From assembly GCA_965247995.1 (NCBI GenBank), contig OZ252041.1:1798001-1862000 (forward strand): a DNA stretch of 64,000 bases, given 5' to 3'. Position numbers and translations under genes: made by a program. The notes beneath the pieces were generated by a model. It made no database searches. It was given only the letters and a program-made list of their open reading frames with translations, and had not been told where the DNA came from. Position 1 is the first letter of the stretch. Each line of letters starts with the position of its first letter. Of this stretch, positions 16,864-23,566 are shown in pieces. This DNA comes from JASLZO01 sp965247995 (GTDB lineage: Bacteria; Chloroflexota; Dehalococcoidia; UBA6926).

Positions 16864-17787
16864 TTACGTCCCATCGTCTCCGGGGTCCGTCCGACGTTGC
16901 CGCAGGAAATCCTCCATGTCTTCCACGAGGTCCTGTGTGTTCGGCATTTCCACCGAACCGACCGATGGACCCGATGGACCGGATGGCGTTGGCTCCGAGA
17001 GATCGTCGAAGTATTGCTCTAACCGCTGAACATAGGCTCGCATCGAAGGTTCCAGCGCAATCGCTTGCTCGCACCGTTCGCTGAACTCTTTAACCTCCGT
17101 GTCCAAGTCGCTCAGATCGAGTGCAATCCCGAAGGCGCGGCGCAGGTTCTCCAGGATCGCCTGGATGACCGACGGGTTCGGAGTCGTTTGGATGTAGTGC
17201 GGTACGTGGCCCCAAAGGCTGGCGTACGCGATGTTCCGGTCCTGGCATCCTTCGACCACCGCCGACGCGATACCGGTCGGCCCCGTGTACGAACCCCCCC
17301 GCTGCATCCCAAGGTCCGCCATGATCCGTTGGATCTCCGAGGAACTACCCGAGCCGTTCACCTGCGGTTTCCGTGTATGCGGAACCGCATTGAGCAGCGC
17401 ACCGCACGTCACGATTTGCTGCACGCCACACTCGACCGCTAGGTCCAGAAATGTGTTCGCGAAGGTCTTCCACCGAAGGCTAGGTTCTGTTCCCATGAAC
17501 AGCAGAAGTGGCGATGTCGTCTCCGTCCCCTCGGCCAAGAAGAACTGGTTGCGTGGCCACGTCAGCGACCGCATCCCTTCATCGTCAACGTGCACAATCG
17601 GCCGGTGCTGCGTGAAGTCGAAGAACTCCTCTGGGTCGAACTCCGCGAGGGGCTCCGCGCGCCGCGACCGCACCAAGTACTCAATCGCCCCTGTCGCGGA
17701 ATCTCCCGCATCCGACCAGCCACCGAATGCAGTGACCAGCGTCTCAACCCCTTTGGGCAACGCTCGGTGAAGACGCAGGTGGTTCAC
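16864..17787 (-). CDS. PAC2 family protein
   Basis: 307-aa protein of the PAC2 (proteasome assembly chaperone-like, DUF75) family. It begins with VTAFGGWSDAGDSATGAIEYL and continues with EEFFDFTQHRP and a GLPxxxxHTRKP-like region. In bacteria the family is uncharacterised; it occurs widely in Actinobacteria and Chloroflexi. The start is GTG at 17787 with AAAGGA about 7 nt upstream; an ATG four bases further upstream is immediately followed by a stop. The C-terminal 40 residues are polar and probably flexible. Confidence 0.9.
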   Translation of the reverse strand: MNHLRLHRALPKGVETLVTAFGGWSDAGDSATGAIEYLVRSRRAEPLAEFDPEEFFDFTQHRPIVHVDDEGMRSLTWPRNQFFLAEGTETTSPLLLFMGTEPSLRWKTFANTFLDLAVECGVQQIVTCGALLNAVPHTRKPQVNGSGSSSEIQRIMADLGMQRGGSYTGPTGIASAVVEGCQDRNIAYASLWGHVPHYIQTTPNPSVIQAILENLRRAFGIALDLSDLDTEVKEFSERCEQAIALEPSMRAYVQRLEQYFDDLSEPTPSGPSGPSVGSVEMPNTQDLVEDMEDFLRQRRTDPGDDGT

Positions 17788-17894
17788 ATGCGTTCCTTTC
17801 TTCCCACTCAGGGAATGCCCACGATTACACTACTTCATAGCGCGCACGCGTGAGTGTGTAAAGCCACGCCACCCGCCCACGTGCGGGGTAGGGG

Positions 17895-18212
17895 ATGTCT
17901 GGTTTGGTCGAAGAGATTGTCCTGGCTGAGCCGCGAGGGTTCTGCGTCGGAGTCGTTCGGGCCATCGACGCCGTCGAGGATGCGCTCCGCGTGTACGGCA
18001 CACCAATCTACGTTCGCTGCCGAATCGTCCACAATCCCTTCGTTGCCGACTTGGAAAGCGATGGGGCAGTGTTCGTTGAAGAGGTCGAGGACGCACCCGT
18101 CGGCGCGCGGCTCATATTCAGTGCTTACGGCGTGCCACCCAGCGCCAGGGATGCTGCCGCGGATCGGCGGCTGGAAGTTGTACTTTCGCGCGCGGGGAGT
18201 GGAGCGGCTTAG
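17895..18212 (+). pseudogene. ispH: Truncated ispH (HMBPP reductase) remnant
   Basis: A 105-codon frame that aligns by eye with only the first third of IspH/LytB. It shows VLAEPRGFCVGVVRAIDAVE (first Fe-S Cys at residue 17), YGTPIYVRCRIVHN (His46) and IFSAYGVPPSARDAA. Full-length IspH is about 300 aa. Here homology ends at RRLEVV, exactly where DATCPLV (second cluster Cys) should begin, and a stop follows within 10 codons. The conserved HGV His is Tyr (SAYGV), and VRHEIVHN reads VRCRIVHN. Two cluster Cys are absent, so it cannot work as HMBPP reductase. I found no continuation in other frames downstream. Confidence 0.82.
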
Positions 18213-18548
18213 GCGAGTCCGGGCTGTCGACGGAGACGTCCAGTTCGCGTCGGCGCCTATGCCCTCGGGCGCACCCACTGACTCAACCGACAGCACCCGT
18301 CCCGACCAGCCACGACGCAACGGGTCGTGTCGCTACTAAGGATCGCGGACACACGAATATCGGCTCCTCGCAGAGTCCGGCCCTCCGCACTACAAACGTT
18401 AGCTGGGCGCGTCGTCCGTCCAGCCCTCCAACGCGGACACATCCCCAACACCGGCCCCCATTCAAAGAGGAGCGCAGGCCCGACGTGTGACGTCTGAGAC
18501 CTGCGCTCCCCTGGGGGTAGGGGGAAGACTGGGAGGGTGTAGTCGTAG
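18213..18548. other. Intergenic stretch downstream of ftsZ and the ispH remnant
   Basis: About 336 nt without a convincing gene. Translations in all frames lack IspH C-terminal motifs. The only structure I can assign is the inverted repeat at 18469-18509. Confidence 0.5.
18469..18509 (-). terminator. ftsZ: Hairpin terminator of ftsZ
   Basis: Outer stem GGAGCGCAGG (18469-18478) / CCTGCGCTCC (18500-18509), with a nested stem GACGT (18482-18486) / ACGTC (18490-18494). On the minus strand it is followed by TCTTTG, a weak U tract, about 40 nt after the ftsZ stop. Confidence 0.6.
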
Positions 18549-19625
18549 TTAGGTGCGGGCGAGCCTCCGCGACTTGCGCCGCAAGAACGGGGGCAGGTCA
18601 TCGGTGTCCGGCGAGTCGCCGAGTGCGGCCCGCAGGATCTCGTCGACGACCGCGTCGTTCTCCAACTCGCGCCTGCTTGTCTGGAACCCGGTCGCGATCA
18701 GTGTCAACGTCACGTCTCCATTGAGCGTGTCGTTCGGCACTACTCCAAAAATGATGTTCGCTTCGCTGTCAACGGCACGAGCGATCACATCCGCCGCGGC
18801 ATGAATCTCAGAGAGCGCCAGGTCCGGTCCAGCAGCGATGTTGAATAGCACACCGGTCGCGCCAGTGATGTCCACCTCGAGCAGCGGGTTGGCAATCGCA
18901 CTGTTCGCAGCCTCGACCGCACGGTCGGCGCCGGACCCTTGGCCAATGGCCATCAACGCCTGACCTGATTCGGACATGATGTTCCGTACGTCGGCGAAGT
19001 CGAGGTTGATCTCGCCCGGGACTGTCACGAGCTCGGAGATTGCGTGGACGCCTTGGCGCAGCACGTCGTCCGCCATCTTGAAGGCGTCCTGCCAGGAAGC
19101 CTCCGAGCCGGCCACTGCGAGGAGCCGCTCATTCGGCACAATAATCAAGCTGTCCACTGCGTCCTGGAGGCGTCGAATACCCTCCTCCGCCTGCCGGGCT
19201 CGATGGACTCCTTCGAACCCGAAAGGCCTGGTGACGATACCGATGGTGAGCGCGCCAGCTTCTCGAGCCACCTCGGCGATGATCGGTGCCGCGCCGGTAC
19301 CGGTGCCGCCGCCCATCCCCGCGGCGACAAAAACCATGTCCGCGCCCTTAACCTCTTCAAGGATCTGATCGCGGCTCTCTTCGGCTGCCATCTGGCCGAC
19401 CTCAGGGCTGCCGCCGGCGCCGAGGCCGCGCGTCAGCGCATCGCCGATTCGGAGGCGCCCGGACCTCTCGTTCCTTGTCAATGCTTGCGCGTCCGTGTTG
19501 ACGGCGATGTATTCCACGCCCGGGGATGCTTGCGCAACCATCCGGTTCACTGCATTACAACCGCCTCCACCAACACCAAAGCACTTGATCTTCACCAAAC
19601 TGTCAACGTCGCTCGTTAACGACAT
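18549..19625 (-). CDS. ftsZ: Cell division GTPase FtsZ
   Basis: Tubulin-like GTPase that forms the Z-ring. The 358 aa contain the N-terminal GVGGGGCNAVNRM, the tubulin signature GGGTGTGAAP, NERLL, and the T7 synergy loop around NLDFADVRNIMSESG. The C-terminus is short and ends in DDLPPFLRRKSRR, a compact variant of the conserved tail peptide plus basic end. AAGGGAG precedes the ATG. It starts 39 nt after rsmH, so the two are co-transcribed. Confidence 0.98.
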   Translation of the reverse strand: MSLTSDVDSLVKIKCFGVGGGGCNAVNRMVAQASPGVEYIAVNTDAQALTRNERSGRLRIGDALTRGLGAGGSPEVGQMAAEESRDQILEEVKGADMVFVAAGMGGGTGTGAAPIIAEVAREAGALTIGIVTRPFGFEGVHRARQAEEGIRRLQDAVDSLIIVPNERLLAVAGSEASWQDAFKMADDVLRQGVHAISELVTVPGEINLDFADVRNIMSESGQALMAIGQGSGADRAVEAANSAIANPLLEVDITGATGVLFNIAAGPDLALSEIHAAADVIARAVDSEANIIFGVVPNDTLNGDVTLTLIATGFQTSRRELENDAVVDEILRAALGDSPDTDDLPPFLRRKSRRLART

Positions 19626-19664
19626 GCTCTCGCTCCCTTCCCGTCCCGTTTCGGGGCCTTTGAT

Positions 19665-20612
19665 TTACGTCGCCACCGCGATTCGTTCCGCGGCTCGCAA
19701 CTTCGCTGACCGACTCGCCGGATTCCGCGCGATCTCGTCAAGCGACGGGGTCATCACGCTCCGGTTCAACCGACGGATCTGCGCCTGGTGCCCGCACGTG
19801 CATGTCAACTGACGCGGCGGGCAGATGCACTGTTTCGATTCTCGTTGGAGGAACTGCTTCACGATCCGGTCCTCCAGCGAGTGGTAGCTCACCACCACCA
19901 CCCGACCACCAGGTCTAAGAAGCTCAAGCGTTTGTGGGAGGGCCGACTCCAACGCTTGGAGCTCTGCGTTCACCGCGATGCGGAGACTCATGAAGACCTT
20001 TGTGGCCGGGTGGATCCGCGCTGCACTGCGTTGACCGATAGCGGCGGTTACCGCTTCGGTTAGGGATTTCGTCGTATGGATTGGCCGGTTCGTGACGATC
20101 GACCGTGCGATCGCCCGTGCGGACCGCGCGTCCTCCTCGCCGAGGGTCCGGAAAAGGTCAGTGAGTTCCTCTTCCGGCAAATCGTTGACCAGGTCGTCCG
20201 CGGATACGTCCTGTGATGGGTCCATCCGCATGTCGAGCGGTTGGTCACCGTGGAACGTGAATCCCCGCGATTCAACCTGAAGCTGGCGCGATGAAAGACC
20301 GAGGTCCAGGACGATCCCATCGACCTCATCAAAATCAAGGGATTCGCCAATCGCCGCCATCGAAGCGAAATTGGACTGCACGAGCGTATACGAGGAAGAG
20401 CGGTACTCATCAAACCGGCGCGCGGCAATCGGCGCCATCTCCGGATCGGCATCAATGCCCAGGACCTCGCCACCAGCCGCGAGGATCGCCTCGGAATATC
20501 CACCTTCACCGTGCGTCGCGTCGATGTACCGCCCGCCTGCACGGGGGCGCAGTGCATCGACGACCTCATTTAAGAGGACGGGTACGTGATAGACCCGCAG
20601 ATTCGCGACCAT
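19665..20612 (-). CDS. rsmH: 16S rRNA m4C1402 methyltransferase
   Basis: SAM-dependent N4-methyltransferase for C1402 of 16S rRNA (formerly MraW), about 315 aa. It begins VYHVPVLLNEVVDAL and contains the SAM motif IDATHGEGGYSEAIL, DGIVLDLGLSSRQL, FMSLRIAVNAELQALE and VVVSYHSLEDRIVKQF. The start at 20612 is preceded by GGAGGG; the open frame to 20720 adds a non-conserved Arg-rich segment. It normally heads the dcw cluster; here it is followed directly by ftsZ. Confidence 0.97.
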   Translation of the reverse strand: MVANLRVYHVPVLLNEVVDALRPRAGGRYIDATHGEGGYSEAILAAGGEVLGIDADPEMAPIAARRFDEYRSSSYTLVQSNFASMAAIGESLDFDEVDGIVLDLGLSSRQLQVESRGFTFHGDQPLDMRMDPSQDVSADDLVNDLPEEELTDLFRTLGEEDARSARAIARSIVTNRPIHTTKSLTEAVTAAIGQRSAARIHPATKVFMSLRIAVNAELQALESALPQTLELLRPGGRVVVVSYHSLEDRIVKQFLQRESKQCICPPRQLTCTCGHQAQIRRLNRSVMTPSLDEIARNPASRSAKLRAAERIAVAT

Positions 20613-20774
20613 CCGGATTCCCTCCCCATCGTCGTCCCTGGGTCCGATTTCGCTACGCAGCGGACCACGTCGCCTGGACTGCGTAGGGGGGAGCTTGGCA
20701 GCGTCTTGCCCCCACCTCAAAAAACTGTCCTACTGCTGTCCTATAGACGGCTCAACGAACAGAAAACGAAAACA

Positions 20775-20804
20775 TTGACAGGCCACCACGATTTCCGGTA
20801 GATT
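20775..20804 (+). promoter_or_regulatory. Sigma70-type promoter of the DUF5343 gene
   Basis: A perfect -35 TTGACA (20775-20780), an 18-nt spacer and -10 TAGATT (20799-20804). The predicted start is near 20811, inside the inverted repeat described next. Confidence 0.75.
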
Positions 20805-20819
20805 CCTGACGATCAGGAA
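20803..20819. promoter_or_regulatory. Palindromic operator candidate overlapping the -10/start site
   Basis: Perfect inverted repeat TTCCTGA-CGA-TCAGGAA (7-bp arms, 3-nt centre) that starts within the -10 hexamer and spans the predicted transcription start. The position fits a repressor site; an RNA hairpin just ahead of the ribosome-binding region is the alternative. Confidence 0.6.
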
Positions 20820-20838
20820 AAAGGTCTCGGATTCACCA

Positions 20839-21603
20839 ATGACGAGCAACGAACGCAGTCGCAGGGTCGGTCCCCCATACGTTGCACACCGGACATGGGA
20901 GACCCTCTTGGCCCAACTTCGCCAAGAGTCGGACCCCGTAATGCCCAGGCGGCTGGACAGTAGCGTTTGGGCCAGATGGGGGTTCTCCGGCTCGAACCAG
21001 TCCGCCCTAAAAGGGGCCCTGTTGTTCCTGGGTCTCACCACCGAAGACTACGAACCCACCCCCCGCCTAGAAGCGCTCGTAGCCGCCTACGGGAACGATG
21101 ACGAGCGCCGCGGCGTGATCTACCAGCTCGTGGCCGATCACTACATCCCGATCCTTCCTGGTATCGATCTAGCCCGCACCACCCGGCAGGAAATCCGCGG
21201 CGCGTTCCGGAGCGCTGGCTCTGGGACGCAGACCTCCGATAAGGCGGTCACCTTCTTCGTCGCGCTCGCTCGGGATTCGGGACGCTTCGAGTTGAGTAGC
21301 CAACTGCGGGTCAGGACGCGCGGCCGCAGAAGCCGACAAAACGCTTACGAAACGCCTTCTACCGAAAAGAGCATCAACACATATAGCGAAAACGACACAG
21401 AAAAACGTCACCCGGCGCCTCCAGTAGCACAAACGTTCGGAACCGAAAAAGTGATACACCCGATGTTGCGCGCACTGGTTGACGAGTTGCCCGCACAGGG
21501 AGAACAATGGCCGGTCGCAAAGAAACATATGTTCGAACGTGTCTGGTCCGCAACATTCGCCTACCTTTACGGTGGGTCGGAATCAAACGATGTGGTGACG
21601 TAA
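20839..21603 (+). CDS. DUF5343 domain-containing protein
   Basis: 254 aa. The N-terminus (VGPPYVAHRTWETLLAQL, then RLDSSVWARWGFSGSNQSALKGALLFLGL and PTPRLEALV) matches the DUF5343 pattern of a small helical, probably winged-helix-like domain. A polar linker (about 165-205) follows, then a C-terminal helical motif (HPMLRALVDELPAQGEQWP...FAYLYG) that is a known companion of this family. The function is unknown. Its own strong promoter carries a palindromic operator, so it may be autoregulated or controlled by another regulator. The third quarter of the gene is visibly less GC-rich than its neighbours. Confidence 0.85.
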   Translation: MTSNERSRRVGPPYVAHRTWETLLAQLRQESDPVMPRRLDSSVWARWGFSGSNQSALKGALLFLGLTTEDYEPTPRLEALVAAYGNDDERRGVIYQLVADHYIPILPGIDLARTTRQEIRGAFRSAGSGTQTSDKAVTFFVALARDSGRFELSSQLRVRTRGRRSRQNAYETPSTEKSINTYSENDTEKRHPAPPVAQTFGTEKVIHPMLRALVDELPAQGEQWPVAKKHMFERVWSATFAYLYGGSESNDVVT

Positions 21604-21607
21604 CCAA

Positions 21608-22105
21608 ATGCCTGAGTTCAACGTCGCAGTCCTCACGGCAAGTGACATGGCTGCTAAAGGTGAGCGAGAGGACCGTAGCGGTGATCTCGCCCAACAACTC
21701 ATCGAAGCTAACGGTGGCACTGTCGTGGCCAGGACCGTCCTTCCCGATGACCAAGCCCAGCTCGCCGACCAACTTCGCGAATGGGCCGATTCCGGCGAAA
21801 TCGGTCTGATTCTGACGACCGGTGGCACCGGCCTCGGGCCACGCGACGTCACGCCGGAGGCGACACTCGATGTCGCAGAACGGCTGGTTCCCGGCCTCGC
21901 TGAGCAAATGCGCGCCCAAACGGTCAACCAAACCCGGATGGCGATGATTGCCCGACAAGTCGTTGCAACCCGCGGTCGATGCCTCATCGTCAACCTCCCT
22001 GGTAGTACCAACGGAGTCCAGCAGTGTTTGGAAGTCGTGCTGCCGGTGCTGCCGCATGCCGTCGAGGTCGTCTCTCGCCCCCGGACCGAAGAACACCCGC
22101 GCTGA
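21608..22105 (+). CDS. moaB: MogA/MoaB family molybdenum cofactor biosynthesis protein
   Basis: 165-aa molybdopterin-binding domain protein that activates molybdopterin by adenylylation or acts in a related step. It shows VAVLTASDMAAKGEREDRSG, LTTGGTGLGPRDVTPEAT (the MPT-binding loop) and VNLPGSTNGVQQCLEVVLPVLPHAV. It begins 4 nt after the DUF5343 stop. No other Moco genes are in the window. MoaB and MogA cannot be separated by eye. Confidence 0.93.
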   Translation: MPEFNVAVLTASDMAAKGEREDRSGDLAQQLIEANGGTVVARTVLPDDQAQLADQLREWADSGEIGLILTTGGTGLGPRDVTPEATLDVAERLVPGLAEQMRAQTVNQTRMAMIARQVVATRGRCLIVNLPGSTNGVQQCLEVVLPVLPHAVEVVSRPRTEEHPR

Positions 22106-22121
22106 CGCCCGCCCCTTACCG

Positions 22122-22877
22122 GTGCGCTTCCACGTCATCACGCTCTTCCCGCAGTCGTTTCCGGGACCGCTCGCCGACAGCGTCATCGGTCGTGGCATGA
22201 TCGAGGGTGTCTTTTCGATCTGTACCCATGACCTTCGCGGACATGGCGAAGGGCGCCACCTCGTAGTCGATGACGCCCCGTTTGGCGGCGGCCCCGGCAT
22301 GGTCCTCAAAGTCGGTCCCGTTCGCTCTGCCGTCCGATCGGCCGCTGCGGAGATGCCGTCGCCTTCCGCCAACGACGCCCCGATCATCCTCCTCGACCCA
22401 CGGGGTCGCAGGTTCAATCAAGAAGTGGCCGATGGCCTGGCTGCGCACCCAGAGCTCGTGCTCATCTGCGGCCACTACGAGGGCGTCGACGAGCGAGTCC
22501 GTGAATCCGTCGCAACCGATTCCATCAGCATCGGCGATTTCGTCCTCACCGGCGGGGAGCTCGCCGCGATGGTGATGATCGACGCCGTCGCACGACGATT
22601 GCCCGGGGTCTTAGGAAGCGACGCCTCCGGGAAACACGATTCCTTCGCCGAGGCCCTGCTCCAACACCCGCAGTACACCAGGCCCGCATCGTTCGACGGT
22701 TCACCCGTGCCCGAAATCTTGGTATCCGGCGATCACGCGAAGATCGCCGAATGGCGCCGCCGCCAATCACTCGTGGAGACCGCCCGCCACCGTGCCGACC
22801 TTCTCGACATCGCCAATATCTCCGACGAGGAGAGGGAGTGGCTCGCCCGTGTCGTGCGCCCGGAGGTCGGCCCGTAG
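22122..22877 (+). CDS. trmD: tRNA (guanine-N1-)-methyltransferase
   Basis: SPOUT-class methyltransferase that makes m1G37 and prevents frameshifting. From the GTG at 22122 the product is 251 aa, beginning VRFHVITLFPQSF. It has the family's FGGGPGMVLK, DPRGRRFNQ, CGHYEGVDERV and the trefoil knot SIGDFVLTGGELAAMVMIDAV..PGVLG. The frame is open back to 21948, but that part overlaps moaB. It is followed by rplS, as in most bacteria, although rplS here also has its own promoter. Confidence 0.96.
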   Translation: MRFHVITLFPQSFPGPLADSVIGRGMIEGVFSICTHDLRGHGEGRHLVVDDAPFGGGPGMVLKVGPVRSAVRSAAAEMPSPSANDAPIILLDPRGRRFNQEVADGLAAHPELVLICGHYEGVDERVRESVATDSISIGDFVLTGGELAAMVMIDAVARRLPGVLGSDASGKHDSFAEALLQHPQYTRPASFDGSPVPEILVSGDHAKIAEWRRRQSLVETARHRADLLDIANISDEEREWLARVVRPEVGP

Positions 22878-22888
22878 CGCCGCCCCCA

Positions 22889-22917
22889 TTGGCCGCTCTA
22901 CCTGCCCAAGCTATAAT
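22889..22917 (+). promoter_or_regulatory. rplS: Sigma70-type promoter of rplS
   Basis: -35 TTGGCC (22889-22894), 17-nt spacer, consensus -10 TATAAT (22912-22917). It lies just after the trmD stop; the leader to the rplS ATG would be about 56 nt. Confidence 0.75.
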
Positions 22918-22979
22918 GACCGGCGCACACTACCCCCTTCGACTCCGGACAAGTACTCCGTACGACAGAGGTTCCCGCG

Positions 22980-23513
22980 ATGGACGTTGGCCATCTCCTG
23001 ACGAACATTCCGCAGAAGCACAAGTACCAGAACGTTCGCGCTGGGGACACCGTCCGCGTCCACTACCAAGTCGTCGAGGGCGAACGCGTACGGACCCAGG
23101 TCCTCCAGGGCGTCGTCATCTGGATGACTCGCGGTGGACCAAACGCCAACATCACCATCCGGCGAGTCATCCAAGGGATCGGTGTCGAGCGCACATTCCT
23201 GCTCAACTCCCCACGGCTCGAGCAAATCGAGGTGATCCGCCAAGGCCGTGTCCGACGGGCTCGGCTCTACTATCAGCGTGGCCGGACCGGCCGGAAGGCC
23301 CGCATCAGAGAGGGGACGCGACCGCGCTCGCAGACTATGGACCCAGTCGCGATCGCCGAACCGGAACCGGACGACCAAGACCTTCCCGAGGAAGACGTCG
23401 AGGCTGTGGAAGAGGACCTGACCACCGACCAGCCCACGGGTGGCGACGCACCGACAGCATCCAATGGCTCGGAACCCGACGCCTCGGAGGACCAGGAAAA
23501 GGCCCCCGACTAG
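22980..23513 (+). CDS. rplS: 50S ribosomal protein L19 with an acidic C-terminal extension
   Basis: The first 115 residues are canonical bL19: IPQKHKYQNVRAGDTVRVHY, LQGVVIWM, GVERTFLLNSPRLEQIEVIRQGRVRRARLYYQRGRTGRKARI. The protein then continues for about 60 residues in a strongly acidic, Pro/Asp/Glu-rich, probably disordered tail, making 177 aa against about 115 usual. L19 sits at the subunit interface. AGAGG precedes the ATG. Confidence 0.96.
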   Translation: MDVGHLLTNIPQKHKYQNVRAGDTVRVHYQVVEGERVRTQVLQGVVIWMTRGGPNANITIRRVIQGIGVERTFLLNSPRLEQIEVIRQGRVRRARLYYQRGRTGRKARIREGTRPRSQTMDPVAIAEPEPDDQDLPEEDVEAVEEDLTTDQPTGGDAPTASNGSEPDASEDQEKAPD

Positions 23514-23566
23514 GCGTCGAGCTGCAGACGGTCCGCGTTTAATCGCGCCTCTGGTCCCGTAGAACG

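Noticed and set aside
17835..18320. Minus-strand 161-codon frame over the ispH remnant
   Set aside because: Antisense to clear IspH motifs, with no family-like content of its own.
18213..18548. Possible continuation of ispH in another frame
   Set aside because: No ATCPLV, TQTTLS or C-terminal NSSNSNRL-like motif in any frame, so the gene is truncated rather than merely frameshifted.
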